Source: an uncultured Clostridia bacterium
Lineage (GTDB): Bacteria > Bacillota > Clostridia > TANB77 > CAG-508
Assembly: GCA_934133165.1 (NCBI GenBank)
Contig: CAKPAW010000005.1
Span: 66,415-130,414, forward strand
Direction: 5' to 3'
Length of the DNA: 64,000 nt
The notes beneath the pieces are model-generated. The model worked only from the letters and a program-made list of their open reading frames with translations. It did no database searches and was not told the DNA's origin. This document shows, one piece after another, positions 1 to 8,293 of this stretch (its first letter is position 1; every line of letters begins with the position of its first letter). A program made the position numbers and the translations under genes.

Positions 1-1080
1 CTTCTTTAAGCATAAATTAAGTGTTGTTGCAGAAATAACATCTGCTGTATGCAAAGAAATGCTTGAAGTTTTAAAATAATAGACAAATGCTGCTTGTGCT
101 GCAGAAGAATTTTCATTAGGTATATCTCTATAATATTTTGATGGTGTTGTTGGACTATAGCTTGGTACTTTAGCTAATTCTTCTTTGTATAATTTGATTT
201 TCTTAACTAAATAGACAGCTAAGAAAATACCACCAATATTAGTAATACTAATAAATGAGATAAATACAATTTTTCTATTTCTTTCTTGTTTTTGTAATTT
301 TTCTCTTTTAGCATTTGCTTCATTTGCCCATTTTGTTTCTTGAGTTAATATTGAATTTAATTTTTTAAAAGAAGAAATGTTTTCATTATTTTCAAACACA
401 TATGTAGGAGTAACAATTCTTGCCTCTAACATAGTTCTACTTCTTAAATTATTTATTTCAAAATAAACTACATTATTTGATTTTCTTTCAATATTACCAT
501 TTAAAGGACCATGAGCCCATACACGTAAGTCTTCAATATCTGTAACTTCTGTTGGAAGTATAATAGTTCCTGTAACTTTTTTTGCAGGAATTGCTGAAGA
601 AGTTGATATAAATTGCCAGTAAAATTCACTACAATCTGCATAATTTTTAACAGCATCTATAATAGTATAATTCATTTCAAAAGTTCTTCTTGCATAACCA
701 TCTACACTAACTCCCCAAGCTATTTCAAACTCAGTAGAAGATGTATTTAAAGCATAAAAACAATTTTTAGTAACATGATACATTTCGTTATAAATTTGTG
801 TGAATTCTTTTCTTGTACCATTTGTTGTTTCAATTAAAGATACATCTTTAAAGCCAGAAAATTTGTTAGAATCTAATTTAAATGTTTTAAATAAAGTGTT
901 TGTATCTTCTATAGAAATATCCCATATTTCAGTTACATTTGCAGTTCCATCTGAATTTAATTTAACTTTATAATCTAAATTTTTTAAAGTTAAATCACCA
1001 GAAGCATAACATTTACTATTCCATAGTATAACTGCTAAAAGCAAAAATAGAATAGTAAAAATAAATTTTTTTAATTTCAT
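1..1080 (-). CDS. DUF2207 family membrane protein, C-terminus outside window
   Basis: Minus-strand frame open from an ATG at 1080 to the window edge (360 codons). It begins with a hydrophobic signal-like segment (KKFIFTILFLLLAVILW), continues as an extracellular beta-rich domain, then a membrane segment (IVFISFISITNIGGIFLAVYLV, about residues 270-290) and a cytoplasmic part beginning YKEELAKVPSYSPTTPSKYYRDIP, with ISATTLNL near the edge. This is the layout of DUF2207 predicted membrane proteins. Function of the family is unknown. An AGGAGGGG ribosome site precedes the start. It may be transcribed separately from rubrerythrin because a terminator lies between them. Confidence 0.8.
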   Translation of the reverse strand, partial: MKLKKFIFTILFLLLAVILWNSKCYASGDLTLKNLDYKVKLNSDGTANVTEIWDISIEDTNTLFKTFKLDSNKFSGFKDVSLIETTNGTRKEFTQIYNEMYHVTKNCFYALNTSSTEFEIAWGVSVDGYARRTFEMNYTIIDAVKNYADCSEFYWQFISTSSAIPAKKVTGTIILPTEVTDIEDLRVWAHGPLNGNIERKSNNVVYFEINNLRSRTMLEARIVTPTYVFENNENISSFKKLNSILTQETKWANEANAKREKLQKQERNRKIVFISFISITNIGGIFLAVYLVKKIKLYKEELAKVPSYSPTTPSKYYRDIPNENSSAAQAAFVYYFKTSSISLHTADVISATTLNLCLKK

Positions 1081-1152
1081 AAAACCCCTCCTATTTATTG
1101 GAAATATTATATAAAAAAATGAAAATAAAAACAATAGATTTTTACAATTATA

Positions 1153-1196
1153 AAAAATGAGTTTCTGTATTACATACAAAAACTCATTTTTGGATT
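1153..1196 (-). terminator. Rho-independent terminator after rubrerythrin
   Basis: Inverted repeat AAAAATGAG(TTT)...CTCATTTTT at about 1156-1193 with A/T runs on both sides, directly downstream of the minus-strand rubrerythrin gene and upstream of the DUF2207 gene. Confidence 0.75.
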
Positions 1197-1201
1197 ATAT
1201 A

Positions 1202-1735
1202 TTAATAATTTTCAGCTTTTATTTCGAAATAAGATTGTGGATGTTTGCAAACTGGGCAAACTTTTGGAGCTTCTGTTCCAACAACAATATGTCCACAATT
1301 TCTACATTTCCAAATAACAATACTTCCTTTTTTGAAAACTTCTCCATCTTCTAAATTAGATAAAAGTTTTTTATATCTTTCTTCATGTTCTTTTTCTATA
1401 GCACCAATTCCTCTAAAAGTAGCAGCTATTTCAGTAAATCCTTCTTCTTCTGCTTCTTTAGCAAATGTTTCATACATATCTGTCCATTCATAATTTTCAC
1501 CTGCAGCAGCATCGGCTAAATTTGCTTTTGTATCTCCTATACCATTTAAATATTTTAAATGAATTTTTGCATGTTCTTTTTCATTTTCTGCTGTCTCTAA
1601 AAATATAGCAGCAATTTGTTCATATCCTTCTTTTTTAGCAACACTTGCAAAATAAGTATATTTATTTCTAGCTTGAGATTCACCAGCAAATGCAGCTTTT
1701 AAATTAGCTTCTGTTTTTGTTCCTTTTAAATCCAT
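1202..1735 (-). CDS. rbr: Rubrerythrin
   Basis: 177 aa, normal rubrerythrin length. Residues 1-135 form a ferritin-like four-helix di-iron domain with the expected Glu and ExxH ligands (GESQARNKYTYFA, ENEKEHAKIH, GAIEKEHEERY). Residues 140-177 are a rubredoxin-like Fe(SCys)4 domain (CRNCGHIVVG...CPVCKHP). Rubrerythrins reduce hydrogen peroxide to water in the cytoplasm of anaerobes. The start is fixed by an AGGAGG ribosome site. A promoter-like TTGACT / TATATA pair lies at 1772-1800 on the minus strand. Typical oxidative stress gene of Clostridia. Confidence 0.97.
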   Translation of the reverse strand: MDLKGTKTEANLKAAFAGESQARNKYTYFASVAKKEGYEQIAAIFLETAENEKEHAKIHLKYLNGIGDTKANLADAAAGENYEWTDMYETFAKEAEEEGFTEIAATFRGIGAIEKEHEERYKKLLSNLEDGEVFKKGSIVIWKCRNCGHIVVGTEAPKVCPVCKHPQSYFEIKAENY

Positions 1736-1771
1736 AATAAATACCTCCTTAAATAATTTATATCTATATAT

Positions 1772-1800
1772 TTATATAATAACTACATTGAGAAAGTCAA
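1772..1800 (-). promoter_or_regulatory. Probable promoter of rubrerythrin
   Basis: On the minus strand TTGACT (1795-1800) is followed after 16 bp by TATATA (1773-1778), about 35-65 bp upstream of the rubrerythrin start. Confidence 0.5.
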
Positions 1801-1891
1801 GAAATTTGTAAAAATATTATGTACAAATATTGAAAATTAATGCAATTAAAAAGGAAAATGAAAACAAAAAATGGTATAAAAAAATAAATAC

Positions 1892-1920
1892 TTGACAAAA
1901 TGCTAACTTAATGAAAGAAT
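1892..1920 (+). promoter_or_regulatory. Possible promoter of dut
   Basis: TTGACA at 1892-1897; the -10 region around 1915-1922 (AAGAATAAT) is weak. A ribosome site (AAGGAG) follows at about 1938 before the dut start. Confidence 0.4.
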
Positions 1921-1954
1921 AATAAAAACAAAATAAACAAGGAGTTGAAAATAA

Positions 1955-2416
1955 ATGGAAAAAGTAAGAGGATTTGAAATAGCTAAAGGATTTGAAGACA
2001 AAGGAATAAATTTACCAGTTAGAAAAACAAAATATTCAGCTGGATATGATGTAGAAGCAGCAGAAGATTGCATAATACCATCTTTTAAAAAAGGTATGAA
2101 ACCTACATTAATAAAAACAGGAATTAAAGCGTATATGCAAGATGATGAAGTTTTAATATTAGCTAATAGAAGTTCAAACCCTGGAAAGAAAGGTCTTATA
2201 TTAGCAAATAGTATAGGTGTAGTAGATAAAGACTACTATGGAAATCTAGATAATGACGGACATATAATGTTTGCATTCTTCAACATAAAAGATGAAGATG
2301 TAGAAATAAAAAAAGGAGATTGCATAGGACAAGCAATATTCCAAAAATATTTTGTAGCAGATGAAGACGTAGCAGAAGGAGAAAGAATGGGTGGATTTGG
2401 ATCTACAAATAAATAA
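1955..2416 (+). CDS. dut: dUTP diphosphatase (trimeric dUTPase)
   Basis: 153 aa, usual trimeric dUTPase size. Conserved motifs are visible: SAGYDVEAAED (motif 1, about residue 28), ANRSSNPGKKG (motif 2), GVVDKDYYGNL (motif 3 with the catalytic Asp), GDCIGQAIF (motif 4) and the C-terminal GGFGSTN P-loop-like arm (motif 5). The enzyme cleaves dUTP to dUMP and pyrophosphate and keeps uracil out of DNA. It is a chromosomal single-gene unit closed by a strong terminator. It fits functionally with the two uracil-DNA-glycosylase-like genes a few kb downstream. Confidence 0.95.
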   Translation: MEKVRGFEIAKGFEDKGINLPVRKTKYSAGYDVEAAEDCIIPSFKKGMKPTLIKTGIKAYMQDDEVLILANRSSNPGKKGLILANSIGVVDKDYYGNLDNDGHIMFAFFNIKDEDVEIKKGDCIGQAIFQKYFVADEDVAEGERMGGFGSTNK

Positions 2417-2419
2417 AAT

Positions 2420-2466
2420 AAAAAAATAGCCATTAAAGTAAAAGAGTACTTTGATGGTTATTTTTT
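2420..2466. terminator. Bidirectional terminator between dut and the 57-aa gene
   Basis: Inverted repeat AAAAATAGCCAT(T)AAAGTA...TACTTTGATGGTTATTTTT with A/T tracts at both ends, between two convergent genes. Confidence 0.85.
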
Positions 2467-2640
2467 CTAATACAATTTTAATACATCTTCAATTACATAG
2501 GATACAGGAAGTATATCTTCATTATCAGGTTCTACATAAAAGATAGGAGATCCTGAATTTATATCTCTATAAACTGAAACTGTGATAGTGCCACATTTTT
2601 TACCCACAATGTTTTGACAACCATCATCATTTGTACTCAT
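2467..2640 (-). CDS. 57-aa protein behind a Spo0A-box promoter
   Basis: Small protein beginning MSTNDDGCQNIVGKKCG; family not recognised. The start at 2640 is preferred over an upstream in-frame ATG because AAAAGGGGTG lies at the right distance. Upstream on the minus strand is an extended -10 promoter (TGC-TATATT) with an exact Spo0A box 21 bp further up, the same layout seen in front of prophage accessory genes. Inference: a stationary phase or early sporulation gene. Confidence 0.6.
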   Translation of the reverse strand: MSTNDDGCQNIVGKKCGTITVSVYRDINSGSPIFYVEPDNEDILPVSYVIEDVLKLY

Positions 2641-2675
2641 ATAAACACCCCTTTTCATTTTCGCGATTAAGGCAT

Positions 2676-2709
2676 AATATAGCATACTATAAATGCAAAA
2701 TTTGTCGAA
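2676..2709 (-). promoter_or_regulatory. Promoter with Spo0A box, TTCGACA-N21-TATATT
   Basis: Read on the minus strand: TTCGACA (plus-strand TGTCGAA at 2703-2709), 21 bp, then TATATT (2676-2681) preceded by TGC (extended -10). TGTCGAA is the established 0A-box core. Same spacing as 51469-51502 and 57486-57519. Confidence 0.6.
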
Positions 2710-2830
2710 ACTTGCAATATAACTCAAATTTTTTAAAAAAATTTTAAATATAAGATAAATGTATATAATTTTTTGTAAAAATAAATCTAATAAAGTTAAT
2801 TTAATTATATAAACTTATACATACTATTAG

Positions 2831-2859
2831 TTGAATAATAAGCACTTATATGATATGAT
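2831..2859 (+). promoter_or_regulatory. Promoter of the 2898-14298 gene run
   Basis: TTGAAT (2831-2836), 17 bp spacer, TATGAT (2854-2859) preceded by TGA (extended -10), 39 bp before the first gene. The preceding 100 bp is very AT-rich with no other signal. Confidence 0.6.
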
Positions 2860-2897
2860 TTAGGCAAATAATAGAAAAATATATTTGAGGAGTAACT

Positions 2898-3638
2898 ATG
2901 AGCGAGACAATAAAAGTTGCAACATGGAATGTTGGTCAAGATTTAAAAAATAATGAGATAAATGAAGATTCATATAAATATATAAAAACGCAAATAGAGC
3001 AAAATGAAGTTGATATAATTGCATTTCAGGAGGCTATTACAGAATCTAATAATCTGGAATCATTAGCAAATTATATAAGTCAGAATACAAAACTAAAATA
3101 CAATGAACAAATTTCATTATCTCCATCAGATATGAATGAAAATGATAAAATGGGAGTTGCAGTATGTTCAAAATTTAAAATAAGTAATAATGAAAATTAT
3201 ATATTGGAAAATCCAAACTTAATATATAAGAAGACGGAAACAATTACATATTGGTCACATGATAAGGGATTTAACATATCTGAAATAAAAGAACTAAATA
3301 CTATAGTTATTGGAGGACATTGTTTACCATTTCATATATTTGGAGAAACACCTTTAAATTATAAAAAAATATATGAAAAGTTAGAAGATAAAATTTTGAA
3401 TATGATTAAAACTAAAAAGAACGTTATATTATTAGGCGATTTTAATTATACGAACATATTTGAATTATTTTCAAATTTAAAAGACAAAATGAAATGTGTT
3501 TATGAAGATGAAAATACAAGAAAAAATAAACAAATTGATTATATACTAACAACAAAAAATATAAAGCATGATAATTATAAAATTATAGATACGCGATTTG
3601 ACCATAAGTTATGTGTAGCAGAGTTAACTATAAATTAA
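2898..3638 (+). CDS. Endonuclease/exonuclease/phosphatase (EEP) family protein
   Basis: 246 aa. EEP-fold signature residues are present in order: TWNVG near the N-terminus, IIAFQEA (metal-binding Glu), GGHCLPFH, LLGDFNYTN (catalytic GDFN) and the terminal DHKLCVAEL (catalytic Asp-His). Such enzymes hydrolyse phosphodiester or phosphomonoester bonds in DNA, RNA, lipids or inositol phosphates; the substrate cannot be read from sequence. No signal peptide, so cytoplasmic. GAGGAG ribosome site. First gene of the long unidirectional run. Confidence 0.85.
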   Translation: MSETIKVATWNVGQDLKNNEINEDSYKYIKTQIEQNEVDIIAFQEAITESNNLESLANYISQNTKLKYNEQISLSPSDMNENDKMGVAVCSKFKISNNENYILENPNLIYKKTETITYWSHDKGFNISEIKELNTIVIGGHCLPFHIFGETPLNYKKIYEKLEDKILNMIKTKKNVILLGDFNYTNIFELFSNLKDKMKCVYEDENTRKNKQIDYILTTKNIKHDNYKIIDTRFDHKLCVAELTIN

Positions 3639-3668
3639 GGAAAACATAATAGTAAAGAGGAGGAATTA

Positions 3669-4613
3669 ATGAAAAGTAAGCTTTCTATTATTGATATAGA
3701 AAATAATAAAAACGAATTATCAAAAATTTTACCTAGTTTAAATATCGATAGCATTTTTTTAGAACAAGATGGGAAAATAGATAAGGTATTTTATAATGAT
3801 GATAACTTACATGAATTAAGAAGTTGTGCCAAAGTTTTAGTAGCCATAGCAATAGGAATTGCTATAGACAGAAAAATGATGGTAAATGGAGAACCTTTGT
3901 CATTACAAACAAAAGTGTATCAAACTATTAAAAATGTTGCTAATATTACTAATAAGAATAATATAGAAAAAGTGAAAAGTTGGACAATAGAGAATTTATT
4001 GACTCACACAACGGGTTATGAAAGTCAAATGATGTCAGAAAGGTTTATAGAAAAAATCCCTAAAGATACATTATTAAATTATGCTTTAAATTACGATATA
4101 CTTTATGACGTTGGAACTAGATTTGCTTATAATAATGTAGAACCTTTTGTAATATCAGTATTCTTTCAAGAAGCATTTAATATTAATCTAACACAATTTA
4201 TTGACGATAATATATTTAAAAAATTAGATATTAAAGAGTATAGATGGGAAAATTATGGTAAATATTGTCCTGGTGCAACAGGTCTTTATATGAAACACTC
4301 AGACTTTCATAAAATAGGGCAAATATTAATTAATAATGGAATCTATAATAATAATCAAATTGTATCAAGAAAATGGATTAATCAAATGTGCAAAAAACAA
4401 TTAGAAACACCACTTGCATATAAGTCGGAAAGAGTTTTAACGAAAGTTGGAATTGGATATTATACTTTTATTTCAAGAGATGGTTATATTTTTAGAGATG
4501 GTTCGAATGGGCAATATATTATTTTAAACAAAGATAAAAATATATTAATTACTATAATGTCAACAGAAAAAGATATGAAAAACGTGACAGAAGTTTTAAG
4601 AGATTTAATATGA
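3669..4613 (+). CDS. Class C beta-lactamase-like serine hydrolase
   Basis: 314 aa, beta-lactamase/transpeptidase-like fold. Motifs: SCAK (SxxK, about residues 52-55), a TIENLLTHTTGY segment typical of the family, YNN (YxN) near residue 157, and a C-terminal DGSNGQY replacing the KTG box. No signal peptide is visible, so it is unlikely to be a secreted beta-lactamase; an esterase or peptidase acting in the cytoplasm is more likely. GAGGAGG ribosome site. Confidence 0.8.
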   Translation: MKSKLSIIDIENNKNELSKILPSLNIDSIFLEQDGKIDKVFYNDDNLHELRSCAKVLVAIAIGIAIDRKMMVNGEPLSLQTKVYQTIKNVANITNKNNIEKVKSWTIENLLTHTTGYESQMMSERFIEKIPKDTLLNYALNYDILYDVGTRFAYNNVEPFVISVFFQEAFNINLTQFIDDNIFKKLDIKEYRWENYGKYCPGATGLYMKHSDFHKIGQILINNGIYNNNQIVSRKWINQMCKKQLETPLAYKSERVLTKVGIGYYTFISRDGYIFRDGSNGQYIILNKDKNILITIMSTEKDMKNVTEVLRDLI

Positions 4614-4624
4614 GGTATAAATAA

Positions 4625-5434
4625 ATGATAATAATAGATAAAGATAAAATAAAGGAATTAAGTAATATTTCAGCAGACGATTTATACATATTAACTGATT
4701 TTGACGGAACTATAACAAAAAACTCAAGTGATAGTTCGTGGGCAAGTATTTTTAAAAATCCAATAGTTTCAAAAGAATTCATAGAAGAATGTATAAAACT
4801 ATTTAATTATTATCATAAGTATGAAATTGATGAGAGTATATCATTGCAAGAAAAAATATTAATTATGAATGAATGGTATAATAAAAATATAGAGACATTG
4901 AAAAAATTTAAAATTACTAAAGAAATAATAAATTATTCAGCAAATAATGAAAGTATAATGGATTTTAGGGATGGTGCAAAAGATTTTTTAGAAAAAATGA
5001 ATTCTAAAGGAGTACCTATAATAGTAATATCAGCAGGAGTAGGAAATATTATACAACAATTTTTAGTTAAGAACAAATGTAACTATTCTAATATTTACAT
5101 TTGCTCAAATTTTTTAGAATATGAAAATGGTATTGTAAAGGGAGTTAGAGATAATAACTTAATACATCCATTAAACAAAAATGAAATTTCACTTCCACGC
5201 CATATTCAAGAAAAAATCAATAAAAGAAATAATACTATACTTCTTGGAAATAGTGTTTTAGATATAAACATGGCTAATAGTAATAAAAATGTATACAAAA
5301 TAGGATTTTTAGATGAAAAAGTAAAAGAAAGAATGGATACATTTAAGCAGTATTATGATATTGTTTGTACGGATAATACATCATATAATGAATTGAAAAA
5401 TAAATTACTAGAATTTTTTAAAATGGAGGTATAG
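4625..5434 (+). CDS. HAD-superfamily pyrimidine 5'-nucleotidase (UMPH-1 type)
   Basis: 269 aa. HAD motif I is TDFDGTIT (about residue 22); motif II is IVISAGVG; a later LLGNSVLDINMA segment takes the place of the usual GDGxxD motif. The helical cap between motif I and the catalytic core, with NEWYNKNIE, resembles cytosolic 5'-nucleotidase III / UMPH-1, which dephosphorylates UMP and CMP. It fits the nucleotide-clearing theme of the cluster. The next gene starts 1 bp after the stop, in the junction GGAGGTATAGTATGG, so the two are probably co-translated. Confidence 0.8.
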   Translation: MIIIDKDKIKELSNISADDLYILTDFDGTITKNSSDSSWASIFKNPIVSKEFIEECIKLFNYYHKYEIDESISLQEKILIMNEWYNKNIETLKKFKITKEIINYSANNESIMDFRDGAKDFLEKMNSKGVPIIVISAGVGNIIQQFLVKNKCNYSNIYICSNFLEYENGIVKGVRDNNLIHPLNKNEISLPRHIQEKINKRNNTILLGNSVLDINMANSNKNVYKIGFLDEKVKERMDTFKQYYDIVCTDNTSYNELKNKLLEFFKMEV

Positions 5435-5435
5435 T

Positions 5436-5966
5436 ATGGAAAAGAAAGAAGATAGAAAGAAAATTTTAATAGCAGGATTTGAAGGAGATGACAATTCTGC
5501 CAAAATATTATTAGATGATATAAGAAAAATTTGCACTAAAGATAGTTTATATTTGAAAAATGATTTTGAAATAAGCAGTAAACAAATAGAAGAAAAATTA
5601 TTAAATAATTATGACTATATTTTAATTTTTGGACAAAAGCCAGATACAAAAATGCTTTATTTAGAAAATAATGCCATTCTTGGAGAAAAGAAATTAGTGA
5701 CAGATTACAATTATGATATTTTAAAGGAATACTTAAAAAATCATAAATACGAAGTAGAAAGTTCGTATAATGCTGGTAATTATTTGTGTAATAATGTGTT
5801 TTTTAGAGCATTAGATTTTAAATTAAAAAATAATATAAAATCTAAAATTGCTTTTATACATATTCCAACTATTGATAATATAGAAAACATAACTAATTTA
5901 TCTAATGCTATAAAGGAGTATATAGATTTTTTAAGCTTAAATAGAATTATAAAAAACAATAATTAG
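5436..5966 (+). CDS. Pyroglutamyl-peptidase-like (peptidase C15 family) protein
   Basis: 176 aa, shorter than the usual ~215-aa Pcp. Begins with a beta-strand ILIAGFEGDDNSA comparable to the Pcp N-terminus (GFxPF). Cys118 in NAGNYLCNNVFFRAL and His142 in FIHIPT match the catalytic Cys and His with the family spacing of 24 residues. The region that normally carries the catalytic Glu is present as ILIFGQKPD. Could remove N-terminal pyroglutamate; the short length leaves the exact substrate open. Confidence 0.7.
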   Translation: MEKKEDRKKILIAGFEGDDNSAKILLDDIRKICTKDSLYLKNDFEISSKQIEEKLLNNYDYILIFGQKPDTKMLYLENNAILGEKKLVTDYNYDILKEYLKNHKYEVESSYNAGNYLCNNVFFRALDFKLKNNIKSKIAFIHIPTIDNIENITNLSNAIKEYIDFLSLNRIIKNNN

Positions 5967-5976
5967 GGAGAAATTA

Positions 5977-6444
5977 ATGGAAAAGAAAGTTAGAAAAGCA
6001 GTTAGATGCTATTTAATAAAAAATAATAAAATTGTAGTTACAAAATATAAAGAAGGAAATCAAAAAGAAGGCTACTATGACATTCCAGGAGGAAAAATTG
6101 AGGAAGGGGAACTTCCAGAACAAACGGCTATTAGAGAAATGAAAGAAGAAACAGGAATAGACATTAAAAATCTAAGACATAAAGGAATAATGATAGTAGA
6201 GTATCCTAATAGAAAATTTATATTTGATACATTTGTTTCAAATGAATATGAGGGAACACCACAAAATTTTGAAGAAAATACATCAGAATGGATGAAAATA
6301 ACAGATTTATTACAAAAAGACAAAATTTTATCTAATATAATAATTTTAGATAGATTCTTTATTAAAGGACTAATAGATGATGATTATAACTTTAGTATGC
6401 ATGTAATTGTTGACGAGCAAGAAAATATATTAAATATAGATTAG
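5977..6444 (+). CDS. NUDIX hydrolase
   Basis: 155 aa. Complete Nudix box GGKIEEGE...REMKEETGI (Gx5Ex7REUxEExGU) around residues 38-60. Such enzymes hydrolyse nucleoside diphosphates linked to another group, often damaged dNTPs or nucleotide sugars. Substrate not assignable. First of two NUDIX genes in the cluster; cytoplasmic. Ribosome site AGGGAG. Confidence 0.92.
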   Translation: MEKKVRKAVRCYLIKNNKIVVTKYKEGNQKEGYYDIPGGKIEEGELPEQTAIREMKEETGIDIKNLRHKGIMIVEYPNRKFIFDTFVSNEYEGTPQNFEENTSEWMKITDLLQKDKILSNIIILDRFFIKGLIDDDYNFSMHVIVDEQENILNID

Positions 6445-6472
6445 AATTTAGAGAGTAAATAAAGGAATAGAT

Positions 6473-7192
6473 ATGGATAAAGTAAAAGAATTTGATAAAC
6501 TAATACTTCAAATGTCGAAATGTGATAAATGTTTAAATATGAAAAGCAAAAATAGTATAGATTGCTCATTAATTAACATTTATAAAGATAAAGAATTTTC
6601 AAAAAGTATACCCTCAATATGGACTGATTGGTACAATAGATTAGATTCTAAAATTATGGTTATAGGTCAAGATTGGGGACCTTATAATGATATGAATAAA
6701 TACTATAAAGAATATATAAGATGTAAAACTAAAGAAAATTGGAAAAAAATAATAGAGCAAGAAAAAAGTATGACGAAAAGAATGCTTACAAAATATTTAA
6801 TAGAATCTGCAAAAAATAATAATATTGATAAAACAGAAGAAATATTAGATGAATTATATATTACAAATGCTATTATGTGTGCTAGAAAAGGAGATAACTA
6901 TAGAGGTAATAATATAAAATTAAAAGAGTCAACTTGTAATTGTATGGAAAATATAAAAGCACAAATAGATATAGTAAAACCTAAAATAATATTAACATTA
7001 GGATATTTTCCATTATATTCATTATCAAGTATATACAATTTTAAAATAGATAAAAATTTAACACTTACAATTAAAAATAATGGAGAGTTTAATATAGGAG
7101 AATTTATTATAATACCATTATTTCATCCTACAGCTCAAATAAAAAAAGAGGAACAATTAAAACAATATAATAAAATTTGGAAATATATTTAA
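6473..7192 (+). CDS. Uracil-DNA glycosylase superfamily protein
   Basis: 239 aa. An N-terminal Cys pair (CDKC), then MVIGQDWGPYND (UDG motif 1, GQDPG-like), LTLGYFPL in the middle, and the C-terminal PLFHPTAQ (HP[ST] motif 2). The Cys-rich start resembles family 4/5 enzymes that hold an Fe-S cluster. Likely excises uracil or another damaged base. A TGTCGAA 0A-box match at 6513 lies inside this gene and is taken as chance. Confidence 0.8.
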   Translation: MDKVKEFDKLILQMSKCDKCLNMKSKNSIDCSLINIYKDKEFSKSIPSIWTDWYNRLDSKIMVIGQDWGPYNDMNKYYKEYIRCKTKENWKKIIEQEKSMTKRMLTKYLIESAKNNNIDKTEEILDELYITNAIMCARKGDNYRGNNIKLKESTCNCMENIKAQIDIVKPKIILTLGYFPLYSLSSIYNFKIDKNLTLTIKNNGEFNIGEFIIIPLFHPTAQIKKEEQLKQYNKIWKYI

Positions 7193-7219
7193 TAATTATA
7201 CTTTGAAAGTGAGATAAAA

Positions 7220-7933
7220 ATGTTTGATAGATATGCTAAATTAATTAGTGAAATGAATAAATTTGAAAAAGAAGATATTCTAAGTAAAAAGTTTGAATTA
7301 CATAGTAAATCAAATATGAAAATCTATTATGCACCACATAATGAAATAATTAATAAGAAAGCAAAAGTTTTCATTGTTGGAATTACTCCAGGATGGACTC
7401 AGACAAGTATTGCTTATGAAACAGCATATGAAGGACTAGCAAAAGGTTTAGATTATGAGCAAATAAAAAAAGAATGCAAAAGAAATTCAAGATTTGCAGG
7501 AAGTATGAGAAAAAATCTAATTGAAATGTTAGATGAGCTAAAGTTAAATAATAAATTACAAATTAAATCATGTTCACAATTATTTGAAGAAAATAATGAT
7601 TTGCTACATACTACTTCATTAATTCCATATCCTGTGTTCATAAACAATAAAAATTATACAGGTTCTAATCCAAAGATAATAGAAAATGAAACATTATGGT
7701 CTTATGTTGAAAAGTTTTTCTATAAGGAAATTGAAGCTTTACCAGATGCTTTAATTATTCCACTTGGAAAATCTGTTGAAGAAGTATTAGAAAGAACGAT
7801 AGAAAATAATTTAATAAAAAAAGAACAATGTTTATTGGGATTTCCACATCCATCAGGTGCAAATGGACATAGAAAAAATCAATTTGAAGAAAATAAAGTA
7901 AAATTATTAAAGACAATTGAAGAATATTTTTAA
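7220..7933 (+). CDS. Second uracil-DNA glycosylase-like protein
   Basis: 237 aa. FIVGITPGWTQ (motif 1 position, GxxPG) and LGFPHPSGANGHR (motif 2, HPS) are clear, with IIPLGKSVEEVL between them. It differs from the gene before it and is not a simple duplicate. Expected to bind uracil- or damage-containing nucleic acid; activity uncertain because the catalytic Asp/Asn of classic UDGs is not obvious. Confidence 0.75.
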   Translation: MFDRYAKLISEMNKFEKEDILSKKFELHSKSNMKIYYAPHNEIINKKAKVFIVGITPGWTQTSIAYETAYEGLAKGLDYEQIKKECKRNSRFAGSMRKNLIEMLDELKLNNKLQIKSCSQLFEENNDLLHTTSLIPYPVFINNKNYTGSNPKIIENETLWSYVEKFFYKEIEALPDALIIPLGKSVEEVLERTIENNLIKKEQCLLGFPHPSGANGHRKNQFEENKVKLLKTIEEYF

Positions 7934-7959
7934 AGTATATCATATTTGGAGGGAAAATA

Positions 7960-8292
7960 ATGAAAGATTATTACAATTGGTGTTTAAATTTAAAAGAAAA
8001 TTGGAAAGCCAAAAATGTACAGCGTGTTATGGAGCTATTTGACCCAAAAGTAAAGTATTACGAAACACCTACAACCAAAATAAACACAATGCAAGAAATA
8101 CAACAAATGTGGGAAGAAATAGAAAGTCAAAATACAGATAATATAGAATTCAATATACTATGTCAAAATGAAGAATGTTGTATAGTAAACTTTATTTTAA
8201 AAGATGATATATCTTATGATATGATTTACCAAGTAAAATTAAATAATGAAAATAAATGTATATTTCTAAAACAATGGTATATGGAGGTATAG
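7960..8292 (+). CDS. SnoaL/NTF2-like small protein
   Basis: 110 aa with the alpha+beta cone pattern of SnoaL-like domains: YYNWCLNLKENWKAKNV, VMELFDPKVKYYETP, then strands ending in CIFLKQWYMEV. These domains are small-molecule binding pockets or isomerases; function unknown here. It ends in the same MEV-stop/start junction (GGAGGTATAGTATGGAA) as the 4625-5434 gene. Confidence 0.65.
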   Translation: MKDYYNWCLNLKENWKAKNVQRVMELFDPKVKYYETPTTKINTMQEIQQMWEEIESQNTDNIEFNILCQNEECCIVNFILKDDISYDMIYQVKLNNENKCIFLKQWYMEV

Positions 8293-8293
8293 T

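Noticed and set aside
6513..6519. Exact 0A box TGTCGAA
   Set aside because: Lies inside the coding region of the first UDG-like gene with no promoter downstream; about the number of chance hits expected.
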